From NCBI GenBank assembly GCA_036245805.1, contig BTRK01000001.1:37894995-37958994 (forward strand): a stretch of DNA of 64,000 bases, read 5' to 3'. The stretch is from Pristionchus mayeri (Eukaryota > Nematoda > Chromadorea > Rhabditida > Neodiplogasteridae). This document shows, piece by piece, positions 11,952 through 23,216 of the stretch. Made by a program: the position numbers and the translations under genes. The notes beneath the pieces are model-generated. The model ran no database searches. It had not been told where the DNA came from and was given only the letters and a program-made list of their open reading frames with translations. Each line of letters opens with the position of its first letter. The stretch's first letter is position 1.

Positions 11952-14900
11952 TCTTCAACAAGTCCATCTTCAATCGATCGATCCTCCACCGATCGATTGA
12001 TAGCCCACAAGGCACCGCCCCCATTCTCCCTAGTCGCCGGTCGACCCCTACTGCCCCACGACCCCATCTAGTGCCCCCACACCCTCGACTGACCCCGAAT
12101 ATCTCGACGTCGTCGTGGATCATCGTCCCACGCGCACCCAAGCCGCGACGTCGTCGACCGCCTCTGTTGCTGCAGCTGCTGCAGCAGGGTCCGGTCGCAG
12201 CAGCCGCCCGGCGTCGACCGCGCTCCGCGGCCGACGCATACCGCCTGCTGCGCGCGGCGCCGTGGGCGCGGCGCGCTCAGCCGCACCACCGCTTGCTCGT
12301 CCGCAGTCGTCGCAGCCGTCGCAGCCCGTCTGGTTGCAGAAGCCCGGAGAAGGAGGAGGTACCACTCAACAACCCGCACCCCAACAGCACCGTTCGCCAC
12401 TGTTGACCGCACGTCGTGCAACAGGCACAGCCGGTGATCCCTCGGTCTCGCCCGTTCTTCCAGCCGGTTCACGCATACGAGCTCGTGTACCCGACCATTC
12501 GCCTGCCGTATCGCCACTTCTTCCGCGCAAAGAGCGTGTCGGAGCTCCGCCGGCAGCACCCGGTAACTCGTCCTCGGTACACTACAACTCGCACCGTCTC
12601 CCGCACACGGCTATCCTCTCAACTGGTCCCTCTGTGCAGAGTGCTCGATTGCTACTGAGCCCGGCAGCCAGTCCCGCCCCGCAGACCACCTCTCCGAGTG
12701 TATCCATCTCAGGCAAGTCGACTCCCAGGATGCCCAAACGTCTGCCTCTAGTTGTTATCCCCCGACGACGCAAGTACAAGAACTACATCTCGCGGAGGAG
12801 GAATGCGCACCTGCTCGCGACCTTGCGGAGATGCAGCTCCGACCCCCACCTATACCGCAGCTACAACAAATGGGAGCAGCTGTGTCGCGCCTTTACTCCT
12901 GTTGCAGCACAGCCAGAAGCGGCTGCAGCTGCAGCTGCTCCTGCGCCCGTACCTGCACCGCCTTCTCCACTGCAACCCAAGGCTGCTCCACTAGCGCAGT
13001 GCGAGATGGCCGAGCTAGACGAGCAACCACCACAGCAGCAGCCAGTTCCTGCTCCTGCACCTCTTCCAGCAGTAGCAGCATCAAAGGCGCCGCCCCCTGC
13101 ACCTACAACCGCCCCTGCTCCAGCTACGAAGCAAATCAGCGGGAAGCTGAGCGAGCTCAAGCGTGCGGACGCTGCACGCGCTAGCTTCCGCGTTGCAGCC
13201 ATCGCTACGAAGCGAGCAGTCGATGCAGAGGCTCCGCCACCTGCAGCTCCTGCAGCTGCACCTGCACCTGCATCCTCGTCGATGACTAAATCTGGACTGC
13301 TGACTTCGCCCAACTCGGCTGCAACCTCCTCGGTCTCCTCGGACACTCCGCCCTCGAAGAAGTCCGTTCCCGAGTTGCTGGAGCAGCAACAGCCCTCGAC
13401 TTCTACAGCAGGCTCGGAGCTGCAGCCACCACAACACCCGACTAAGCCACCCCTGACTTCACAGAACTCGGCCAAGGAGAACGTGGTGCCGCAGTCGCCT
13501 GTAGCAGCAGTTGCGGTGCCCCCTCCAACGAAGAAGGAGGAACCATCCGCAGCCGCAGCCCCACCCCTCCCACCTCCCGCAACCAAGCCAGTGACACCTT
13601 CAGCCCCGAAAGCATTGCGGAAAGCGTACGCGGCAGCCAAAGGTGCGACGAGCATTGTCGGTGTGCCTGATGAGGCGAGAACGATCGAGAAGAAGCTGAG
13701 TTTGCGGAAGAAGAAGGAGAGTGGAGTGGGAGTGACTGCTGGTGGTGGAGGAGGACTGACTTCTGGCAGCAAGAGTGGTGTCGACTTACGGACGACGGAA
13801 GGAGGGAACGGGAATGGGGGAGAGAAGAGCGAGGCGGATGACTACGAAGCGAAGAGGACGGCCAACGCTGTGGTTGCTGCATTCTCCACTGTTGCAGTGA
13901 ATGAGAAGGTGAAGAAGGAAGAGGAGAAGAAGAAGCAGGAAGAGGAGAAGAAGGAAGAGACAGGAGGGAAAAAGGAAGAGAAGCAGCCTGAGAAGGTGAA
14001 GATGGCGAGTCTACGAGAGCAACTTGCACTGCCTGCCACGGTAGCCGCCAAGGTGAATAAGATCATCGAGGGAGGACCGACGACGTTGCTGCCGAGGAAG
14101 AAGGAGGAGAAGAAACTGGTGGTAAGTTGTGACATAGGTCGGCAAAATGTAGTGAGGATGGACGTCATCAATAGCGCTAAAATGTTATGCTCCTTGTAGA
14201 GGAATGGTCAGATTTATATCTGTGCTTGGGGCTATATTTACGTGCTAGGATCCAAAGAGAGATAGAGGAGAGAATAATTCATGGTTGTATTGCAGAAGAA
14301 CGCGTCGAATGACAAGTCGCGACGGGATCTGGCAGCCTCGTCGAGCAAGCCTCCCATCCAGGTGAGATAGAAATTGGATGTGAATCGTATTCCATCAGTC
14401 GATTGCGTAACATGCAAATGCACTTTTCCCACTCTTCCCTCCTCTCACTCTCGCATCGCTAGAATGGTTCATTTGCGTATTATCCAACGATTGGGCTACG
14501 ATTCGTCCTCTCTTTTCTATGCGTATCTTTCTGGACATGAGTATTGTCTAATAAGCTGTTCGAAATTGCAGGATGATCGCGACGGCCATCTCATCTACTC
14601 TGTGGGAGACATCGTCACCTCGAACAACGCACAATGTGAGCAAATGAACTGTTGCATTATTGTGATTATTATTACTATTGTTTTACAAATATAATTAGAC
14701 TGATGTGTGTTGGGTATGCATTATCGATGATTGAGTTGCTTGAAAAAAAGTGCAAGTAGGCAAGGCTGTGTGTTGGTTTTGATCGATGTTCTTCACTTCA
14801 TCCGGTTCTCATTATGTGGTCTTTCATTCTTTCCTGGCATGATAAGTCCATCGCTCATTTGCGAACTCACTATGCGGAATCATGTGGAGGGTTCATCAGA

Positions 14901-17900
14901 AATCGATGAACTTTTTGGTTATTATATTACCGTATCCATTCAGGCAATATTTTGCACGCACTCTCGTCACTCGCCACTCTAAGACCCTCCCCCATTCCGT
15001 TTTTATGCGTGGATAATGAATAAGGGGTGTGACCTCTCCAGATGTTGTGCTTGCGAGCAATGACATAAGAGGGTGGAGGATCGATGCTTCTCTAGTTTAA
15101 TTTAAAGTGCGCACTCTCTTGCTCTCTCTCATCTAGGTTGCCTCTCTCATCTAGATCGCTCTGCTTCTCTGCACGCACTCTCTCCTATCACCACGCTCTC
15201 TCGTCTTGAGGGAGTTCCAGGAAATGATATCGATCTCCTGCCTGCTGTTTCTTTGACTCAGCGAGAGGGGGAGATGGAGGGGGTGAAGGCGGGAGAGGGA
15301 AACACGGCTTGTGCCTTTCGTCTTGTTGTTGATTGAGAGAAGATGACATCAGAGGGTGTTATGACAGAACCCTGAGTGAGGAAGGAGTAGGCGAGATCAG
15401 ATGGTGGTAGATCGATCGATAACTGAATCTGAGAGATCTGGTTACTGTAGTCAATCAATATTCCCATTACAGATGAGATTCTCGAGCAACTGGGTGAGGG
15501 GACGTTCGGCAAGGTTGTGAAGGTGGTGGACAAGGAGGATCCAGGGAGGAAGTTGTGTGCGCTCAAGATTATCAAGAACGTCAGCAAGTACAGGTACGGT
15601 AGCGCGGGGAGTACAGTAGATACTGCGATCGATCCTTTTTCCATGAGAAGTGTAGTTGTTTGCGAGGTCTATTTGCGAAAGTTCTAGCTTTATTGAGAAC
15701 GGAAGCGATAGCTCGTGGCAACTGTCCACTTTTCAGAGAGGCTGCGAAACTTGAGATCAACGTGCTCAATCATCTGAAAAACAAGGATCCCCACGGGAAG
15801 AAGTGAGTTGGGCAAAATGGAATTTCGCAATTAGTATTGACTCACTTTGAACAAAAGCGATGAACTGAAACTTTTTAAGTCCTTGATCGGCTTCATTTAT
15901 CAACTCCTCTCTATTTTCTTAGAACCATGACTCAGCATAGTCGTGATTGCGTGAAAGCCTCTCCTTTTCTGAACCTTTTCAATTCGTGTTTTATGGTTGA
16001 TTTCAGTCTGGTCATCCAACTGCTGGCCCACTTCGACTACTACGGCCACACGTGCCTGCTGTTCGATCTGCTCGGTCTCTCCGTCTTCGACTTTATGGTC
16101 GGTACACAATGTATATTTGATATTCATAAGGTATTGGAATATTTTGAATATTCGTATGCCACGATTTCGAAATGATCTCAAATCTGCAACTAGAAGCTGT
16201 TTCTAGTTGTTGACGCAGTGCTTGCTTTGCAGAAGCTGAACCACTACAAGGCGTACCCGATGGACCAGGCGCGCTACATCGCCTACCAAGTGCGTTTTAC
16301 CTCCCCCCCTCCTCGAAATGCAACCTCCGTTTTTTTCCGACATCAAGTATTAATGTTGTACTGCCATTTCGGAGCGGAATGGTGGCTCGTTGATTCATGA
16401 TGAATATGAAAAATATATTATTGTAATTGCAGTTGTGCCACTCGGTGAAGTTCCTGCACGACAACCACCTGACGCACACCGATCTCAAGCCGGAGAACAT
16501 CCTCTTCTGCAACTCCACCTTCGACGAGGTCAACGACGGCAGCTCGCGCAAGGTGAGAATTGCATGCCATGGCAAGGCAATTGTATGAGAAACACAATGG
16601 AAAATCTTTAGTAGAACCTCGAATAATGCTTTGTTGGTGGTGGTGGTGCAGCGTGACATCTACAATAATGTCAGTTGTCTGGAAATGGGCCAGTAATCAC
16701 AGAAGTTCCATAATTTCCCCTGTGATTTTATACTCCATCTCACTCTGAAAATCCTGATTCGCTTTTGCATTGATAACTTGACTCGGTAATACATTACAAG
16801 GCTGATTCGAGTCTCATTGTATACACGAGTACTTGATGGACTTCTTTTTTTCATTTTCATCTATTTTTGTTAAAATAAATATTTGCATTACTCTCTAACC
16901 GAGGGTCCGATATCGTAATCTCCTGAGCATAATGTACTTGCAGCCGATTCGCAAGATCCGAGACGCGTCGGTGCGGCTGATCGACCTTGGGTCGGCGACT
17001 TTCGACCACGAGCACCACTCGACCATCGTGAGCACGCGTCACTACAGGGCGCCCGAAGTCATCCTGGGTACGGTTGCTCTACTTTTCAATCGACTACTGA
17101 CTTTATTGACACTTCTGCCATAATTTAACTCCTCTCAAATTCCTTTAGGACTGTTCATTTGGAACTCTACAGAGGGTGAAAAGTAAAGTGCTCCAAATGC
17201 ATCACTGACTTGTACAACGCAGAGTTCTACAATGACCACTTCTAAAATGATGCACCAACTAATTGGTCATTTTCAGAGTTGGGCTGGAAGCAGCCGTGCG
17301 ATCTCTGGTCCATCGGCTGCATCCTCTTCGAGCTGTACCTCGGCGTGACGCTCTTCCAGACACACGACAACAGGTGAGAGCAGTCAGTCTATTTGACGGA
17401 TGCAGAAAGCCCCAGGATATCTGAGTTCTATTTGCCGGTTCTGCCTTATTGAATAGCTTGTAAATCTGCCTGCACAGGGAGCACCTCGCGATGATGGAGC
17501 GAATCCTCGGCCAGTTCCCGTACAGAATGAGCAGGAAAACGAAGTGAGATATATTGTATTCGGAGTTTGAATGATTGAAATATCGTAATATACAGCTATA
17601 CTTTGTATAGTCATTTACAATTTATTTTGGTTTTGATTGTTTACTTAATCAAGGAAATGCAAAGTTGTCAATCGTTCGAATAGCACAAATGCAAAATGAC
17701 TTTATAAATTCAGCAATCAAAGAGTCGATCTTTGCAGGACGAAGTACTTCCACCAGGGCCGATTGGAGTGGAACGCGGGCACGGCTGACGCGCAGTACGT
17801 CCGCGACAATTGCAAGCCGCTCAGGGTACGGTAGCCACCTGGCGATCGAATACTGATTTTAAAAATATTGATTGGATATGTGCTGAAATTGTCTCGTTGC

Positions 17901-18469
17901 CTAGTTGTATTAATCATGAATTAATCAATTCTTTCTTATGCGATTCACAATTTGCTCTTTCCGTAAACGATGCCGTTGTTGGCGTATACTAGTGTATGAT
18001 TGGATATTCGTATCCTTGCAGCGATACATGTCCTCGAATCAGCCGGAGCATGTGGAGCTGTTCGATCTGATCGAGCAGATGCTCGAGTACGACCCCGACA
18101 GGAGGATCACGCTGGCTGACGCCCTCAACCACAAGTATTTCGACGCCCTGCCCAAGAACCAGAAGTGAGTCCAGACTCGTGCAGTGTGGTCGCCAGCTAC
18201 TAATGGGCGAGAGATTTGGAAGTGTTGACATTTTCGAACCTTAGAAACTGGATTTGGGTTGCTATTGCTCCCGAATCAGGAGTAATGTTTTTTAGACTGG
18301 CAAAGATTTTTCGTTCAAGTAGTTGGGAAAATGTTAATCATCTAAGTGGCGTCAGCTGGTAGCTTGCAGTTTCAGATCAATTTGGACAAATATTCTTTGC
18401 AGGGAGTTGGTGGACAACGGGCCTCCGAAGGTGAACTCGGTGCGGAATGGCGTGGCTCCCTCATCATAA
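11952..18469 (+). CDS. madd-3: LAMMER/CLK dual-specificity protein kinase
   Basis: Kinase that phosphorylates Ser/Arg-rich splicing factors in the nucleus (family knowledge). Proposed exons: 11952-12358, 12425-12562, 12640-14121, 14296-14361, 14572-14635, 15473-15593, 15737-15802, 16007-16097, 16233-16289, 16433-16552, 16944-17067, 17277-17373, 17478-17543, 17738-17825, 18022-18164, 18403-18469. Visible motifs: [15 protein letters not shown] before the domain, glycine loop LGEGTFGKV, catalytic Lys in [24 protein letters not shown] in place of [13 protein letters not shown] and the diagnostic [11 protein letters not shown]. All kinase exons join in phase. The long N-terminal part is Pro/Ala/Ser-rich, then Lys/Glu-rich (residues before DDRDG). 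The first two exon limits are less certain, because the plus-strand frame starting at 12115 is also open through this stretch. The start lies upstream, possibly in the 9789-11048 exons. Confidence 0.92.
17148..17256. repeat. Hairpin repeat family C, degenerate copy
   Basis: The kinase intron holds a decayed foldback with GGAACTCTACAGAGGGTGAA, AAGTGCTCCAAAT and GAGTTCTACAATGACC, words shared with the copies at 29285 and 29898. The outer ends are no longer well paired. Confidence 0.5.
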
Positions 18470-19605
18470 CACTCCTCCCTCCCCTAGATTGTTATCGATT
18501 GATTGATGACACCGAACTCAGGCAGCCCGGGTAGTATCACCAATATTCGCTTCTTCTTCCCTTCTTCCTTCCTTTCTCTGTCCCATCTTGTTCCATCTTT
18601 AACTCTCGCATGTTTATGGTTTCACAAGCGGGCATCAAATGTACACTGTAAACGAATCAGCAAATCCCTCGATCAGTTCACATTCCCCCTCCCCGTTCTA
18701 TCTCCGTGACCTACCCGAAACCCCGCGAATATCGATTGATACACGGCGCAGCTTTTTTCTTCCTTCATGCACTAATAAGCATCCTATGCATTCTTTTGTT
18801 GCATCAGTAATATGTCTGTTTTCTTCATACATGTATACCCGATCATTGTTATTATATAATAGAAGTTTGACATTGCGGGTCGATTCCCACTGATTTCTCG
18901 AACTTTCGATCGAAGAGATACCGTACCCTCGCCGTTTCAAGGATTGTCGCTCTCGTTTTGTTCCATTCTCATTCGTAGGCCCGCTTAATTTATACTGTAC
19001 TCTCTCCATTCGAGCATTTCCGCCTGCCCTTGGTATCGATCTATATACTTTAGCCCCTACAGTATTCTTCGGTTCCTCTTTATCAGAATGGTCTCATGAA
19101 TGCACTACAGAAGCCCCCTTCCCCCGCTCTAATGTTGCTTTTATGATGGGATATATTTGTTAAATGATGCACGTATACGACCCTAGGTCTTCTTAGATAA
19201 CGAAGCAAATGATCTTTCCAGACCCGTTAATACTACCACCATCTTGTTCGCCTTCAAGTTTCACTTTTTTCCAAGATAAATTTTTATCAAATAGTGTATG
19301 CTTCTGAGATCAAGGGTGTAATGGACACCTCAAATATCGTGAACGAAATGAAGAAGAAACAAATAAGGTTATAGATGCGAAATGTAATTGTATACGAGGG
19401 TTGGAACGATCTCTTGTGGTGCTTATCTTTGCAGTCTATCCATCGCTTGTTTCTATCTCGTCTCATCTCCCTCTCCTTCCTCTCTCGATCCACTCCAATC
19501 TCTCGCAGCTGACCCCTAACTGTGACTCCTCTCTAAACACTCCTTCCCCTCTCTAACTGTCCGCATCTTCTCACCTTTCCCTCCACTCCATCTCTCTTTT
19601 CCAGA
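18470..19605. other. Kinase 3' region and glutathione peroxidase 5' region
   Basis: About 1.1 kb, pyrimidine-rich on the plus strand, without a supported coding exon. It should hold the kinase 3' UTR and the promoter of the next gene. The stretch 19490-19604 is a CT-rich run ending TTTTCCAG one base before the next ATG, a good SL acceptor. Confidence 0.6.
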
Positions 19606-20778
19606 ATGCTCAATTATATTCCGCTCCTGCTAGCACTCGCCCGATTGACGTAAGTCAAAGACACATCGATAGTCCAGAAACTCTAGTTTGTAGTGTGGCC
19701 TCTGAGCGCACCATCTACGATTTCACCGTAAAAGATGCGGCTGGCAAGCCGGTCTCGATGTCAGAGTACAAGTGAGTTACGAGTCTGACCCTTCGAAGCG
19801 CCATGCCAAACTACAGTACCAAATTGTCTTTAGGGGTCGAGTGCTACTCATCGTGAACGTTGCGTCGCAGTGCGGCCTCACCGACAGCAACTACAAGCAG
19901 CTTAAAGTACGGTAGAGGGTGCGGTGGGTCAGCTCAGTGTTCGATGGGTCAGATACCTGATTGCATCATGCAGGTGCTCGAGGACGACTATGGCAAAGAG
20001 GGATTCGCCGTTGCCGCCTTCCCTTGCAACCAGTTCGGATATCAGGTAATCAATCGATATGACAGGGTACCGTAATCCTCTAACTCCGCGCAGGAACCAT
20101 CGAGCGAGGCAGACATCAAGACGTTCGTGCGCGAACGATTTGAGTATACGCCACGACTCTTCGCCAAAATCAACGTGAACGGCGACGATGCCGACCCGTT
20201 GTGGAAGTTCCTGAAGGAGGTACGGTGGGATTACGGTAGATTTCAGGGTTACGGTAGAACTAGTAAATGAGCAATGTTTGATTTATACAATAAGTTGCCT
20301 AGTTCACGAAGGCAAACAAGTGTAGACTACGGTAGCTATGGCGTAATGTAGGTGGGTTACTGTAGCTTTCTGTGCAGGAGCAGGCGGGCACGCTGCTGGA
20401 CGCCATCAAGTGGAACTTCACCAAGTTCCTCGTCGACCGCAGGGGAAGAGTCGTCGCGAGGTATACTGTACCCGTTGGGTTACGGTAGTAGATGCAGTAG
20501 CTGGAAAAAAGTCTTATGTCTCATGGGAAATATCATTTTCTGGGCATTCTGCCGACCCCGAGAAACAATGTTTATGGAAACAATCAGTTCGCGATTGAGA
20601 GGTGAAACAAGGTTACGATGGGTTACTGTATTCTTGCAGATTCTCGCCCACCACCGAGCCGTTCGAGATTCGTGCTGAGATCGAGAACCTGCTTCGAGGA
20701 GGGGAACCACGGCAACCAGATGATGAGGAGGGAGAATGGATGGAGGAGGAGGAGATGATGGAGAGAAGTGATCTTTGA
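19606..20778 (+). CDS. gpx: Glutathione peroxidase, cysteine type, secreted or ER-targeted
   Basis: Seven phase-consistent exons: 19606-19649, 19694-19771, 19834-19906, 19974-20045, 20094-20219, 20378-20460, 20640-20778, giving 204 aa. The N-terminus [15 protein letters not shown] looks like a signal peptide. The thioredoxin-fold peroxidase core contains [13 protein letters not shown] with the peroxidatic Cys near residue 54 (Cys where selenoproteins have Sec), FPCNQFGYQ with Gln near 85, and [13 protein letters not shown] with Trp near 143: the catalytic triad. It reduces peroxides with thiol donors. The C-terminus has an extra acidic tail rich in Glu and Met after [16 protein letters not shown], longer than usual. 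The introns are rich in TACGGTA words. The exact paralogue within the nematode gpx set cannot be assigned. Confidence 0.95.
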
Positions 20779-21093
20779 ACTGCTTTTATTGCTGATCACA
20801 CTGTTTGATCTAATATTATTGTACAGTTATTCAATGCCTGATATTCCATTGTCGTGCATTGATAAATTATATCTCGTTGGCGTTCGTTGTCGTTGGCAAA
20901 AAATCTTTGGATATCGATATTCCTGCACTTTCTCATCCCCCTGCATCTTCCAGATGTCCTACTCCGTCCTGTTTCCCCTCCCTCCCTCTAGTACGCAGAG
21001 AGAAGCTGTCAACTTCATCTCCTTCTCTTTCCTCTCCAAGGGGTACAAAACTGAAAGTGACCGTTCAATCCCAAAAAACCATTCCACCATGGG
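20779..21093. other. Gap between gpx and the inverted duplication, with a direct repeat
   Basis: No gene. The stretch 20985-21092 (CCTCCCTCTAGTACG... to ...CACCATGGGT) is repeated directly at 21437-21545 inside the left arm, with CTCTCCAAGGGGTACAAAAC in common. One edge of the duplication therefore lies in an older repeated unit. Confidence 0.6.
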
Positions 21094-21186
21094 TGCAGAG
21101 GTGGGGGTAGGTGGTGGGAGGAAGAGGAAATGGAGTGGGGGGGGGGGGGGGTGAGGGAGATTTCCAGTCCCCTTGTAGCCTGGCGG

Positions 21187-21272
21187 CACTAGTTCGAATG
21201 AGAACTATGACGTCATGCCGTATTTGATGTATGAAAGGCGGAATTACGTCATAGTTCTCATCCGACCTAGCG
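21187..21272. repeat. MITE family A, copy 1
   Basis: Palindrome of about 86 bp, CACTAGTTCGAATGAGAACT to TCATCCGACCTAGCG, centred on TTTGATGTATGAAA. It contains ATGACGTCAT-like words. It is duplicated, inverted, at 24870-24956. Confidence 0.85.
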
Positions 21273-21641
21273 TCAGCCTGGCTATACGAGTCTACTCATC
21301 CGTCTATCATGATATGATGAATGTGGGTGCGAAAATGTTTAAAATCGCTTGGGCACGGAAGAGGGTTGATGGAAGCAAATCATCTCTTTTGCAGAAATTA
21401 TTTATCGTGAGTAGAAAAAAGTCCATTTATCACTCCCCTCCCTCCCTCTAGTACGTAGACATAAGGTGTGATCTTTCTCTCTCCTCTCCAAGGGGTACAA
21501 AACTGAAAGTGACCGTTCAATCCCAACAAACCATTCCACCATGGGTAATTTATCACGCTGATTTCAATTTGTATCCCGTTTTCGAAGGTCATTAACAGTT
21601 AAGAAAGATTTCTCATTGCGGTCACCCTCTAATTTTGTTAA

Positions 21642-21868
21642 AGTTACCGGACGAGGACGAAACCCTGATCTGACCCTGATCTCGTCGCGTGTACGAGAGA
21701 GTATGCAAAAGTGAGAGAGCGCGGGATTACGCTGATCATTTCCGGCTTTCTCTTGAGGCTATTATTGATTTTTAGCATTTTTGTATATTCATTCTCAACT
21801 AATTCAGTCATCGGCTATTCGATGAAGGACAAAAAATAGGGGGTCAATTTCGTCCTCGTTCGGTAACT
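21642..21868. mobile_element. TTAA-flanked (piggyBac-like) short element, left-arm copy
   Basis: A 227-bp element with inverted ends AGTTACCGGACGAGGACGAA and TTCGTCCTCGTTCGGTAACT, flanked on both sides by TTAA. That is the target-site duplication typical of piggyBac-type elements. It has no coding capacity. An inverted copy sits at 24275-24500, so it inserted before the segment was duplicated. Confidence 0.7.
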
Positions 21869-21996
21869 TTAAGGACATAATGAGTGATTGATATGTAGAG
21901 CAGATGCGTCATATTTTATCACTTGTGATGGAAAGCGAAGTGAAGTGAAGCGAAGTGAAGCGAAAGCGAAGTGGGTGAAGAGAACAAGCAAAGCCA

Positions 21997-22065
21997 TCAG
22001 TCAAAGGCGAGAAGGAACATGACGTATCCCTCAACAATCATGAAGATGAGAAGATGAGGAAGCAT
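21997..22065 (-). pseudogene. Gutted copy of the secreted-protein gene: 22-codon open frame
   Basis: On the minus strand the left arm keeps the first codons of the gene found at 23217-24177 (MLPHLLIFMI). These are joined directly to its last codons (VEGYVMFLLAFD then stop). The ~892-bp deletion removed introns and exons yet left one open frame of 22 codons, hydrophobic throughout. One codon differs from the right arm (AAG to ATG). It is either a neutral remnant or a hydrophobic micropeptide; the sequence does not tell which. Confidence 0.45.
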
Positions 22066-22266
22066 TGAGTGCCACATCTTCACTGTCGGCAGCGCTGGAT
22101 AACTTTTTTTGTGTTAATTCACGTTATATATGCACACTTGGGATTCCAGAAATGGGCGTATGCCGTCATAATTCTCTCCAAGATGCCGGTTGAGTCAGGT
22201 TTTCACATCATCCTCTCCGATTTTTGATGAAATCATCGAAGAGAATGGAATGTAATATGATATTAA

Positions 22267-23021
22267 TTTTTTTTTTTTTTTAATATTTTTTGTGTTTCCA
22301 CATAGTTGAATTCAAATAGTAGCTATTGATCGATTCTGCAGGGTGTCTACGTGTCGGCCCACGGCAAGCAGCAGAAGAGCGTGCGAGTGCAGTGAGGAGA
22401 GATGCCCAGCAGCGTCGGTGAGTGTACTGTAGGCGAGTACGGTACTGCAGGAAGGGTTATCGATCGGAAGTTCAAATCGAGGAGCATCGGGCAATGTCAA
22501 TACGATTGTATACTTATACTTATACTTACAACATCTTTTACATACTTTCATTGTTGATGATGATTGTAAATCGATAAATCGTAAAAATTTTGTTCGGCGA
22601 ATGCCATGTGTATGGTAATTTGAACATGCTTACAATAAGCGTATCACAACATCTTTTTATAAAATTAATGAATTTTGCCTTTGACATTTTCAGAAAAGAA
22701 AATATTTTTGTCGCAATTTGAACTTCACAAATCTTCAGAAGAGCAGAAGTGCAAAATTTCACGTATCCATTCTCTGCTGTATGACCATATTCTCATTCAT
22801 GAAGATCAGGAAAATTATTCTCAAGGCACACAAAATGAGAAGGGAAAAACTATTGATATTGAGGGGCATTTGGAGGGAGAAGATTCATCAGCAGCAGCGG
22901 CGCACTCCTCATCAACACGCTGGTAATGACGACGAGGCAGCAGCAAAGGAAACGTTCAAAGAAGGCGCACCATGGGGCAATTGTAATTCATAAATTAAAA
23001 TAAAAAAATAAAAAAATAAAT
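22267..23021. other. Spacer between the arms
   Basis: About 755 bp not shared between the arms. It contains an exon-like segment after TTCTGCAG at 22341-22394, reading GVYVSAHGKQQKSVRVQ then stop, and two overlapping plus-strand open frames at 22675-22993 with no family resemblance. A poly-T/poly-A run is at 22268-22290. The exon-like piece could be the last exon of a gene disrupted by the rearrangement; I could not find its upstream exons. Confidence 0.4.
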
Positions 23022-23216
23022 ATCACGTTACATTCCATTCTCTTCGATGACTTCCTCAAAAATCGGAGAGGATGATGTGAAAACCTGACTCAACCGGCAT
23101 CTTGGAGAGAATTATGTCGGTATAGGCCCATTTCTGGAATCCCAAGTGTGCATATATAACGTGAATGAACACAAAAAAGTTATCCAGCGCTGCCGACAGT
23201 GAAGATGTGGCACTCA

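Larger units (their letters stand above)
21094..22266 (-). repeat. Left arm of large inverted duplication (internally deleted copy)
   Basis: The reverse complement of this segment matches 23022-25046 almost base for base. For example, ATCGGAGAGGATGATGTGAA and CCGACAGTGAAGATGTGG occur in both. Identity looks above 90 percent by eye. Relative to the right arm it lacks about 892 bases, corresponding to 23247-24138. It also has a short expansion of GAAGTGAAGCGAA units near 21939-21975. It contains its own copies of the family A MITE and of the TTAA element. Confidence 0.92.

Noticed and set aside
12861..13772. 303-codon minus-strand open frame in the kinase N-terminal exon
   Set aside because: Shadow of the GC-rich Ala/Pro/Lys coding exon on the plus strand. 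The composition is Gly/Ala/Ser/Cys only.
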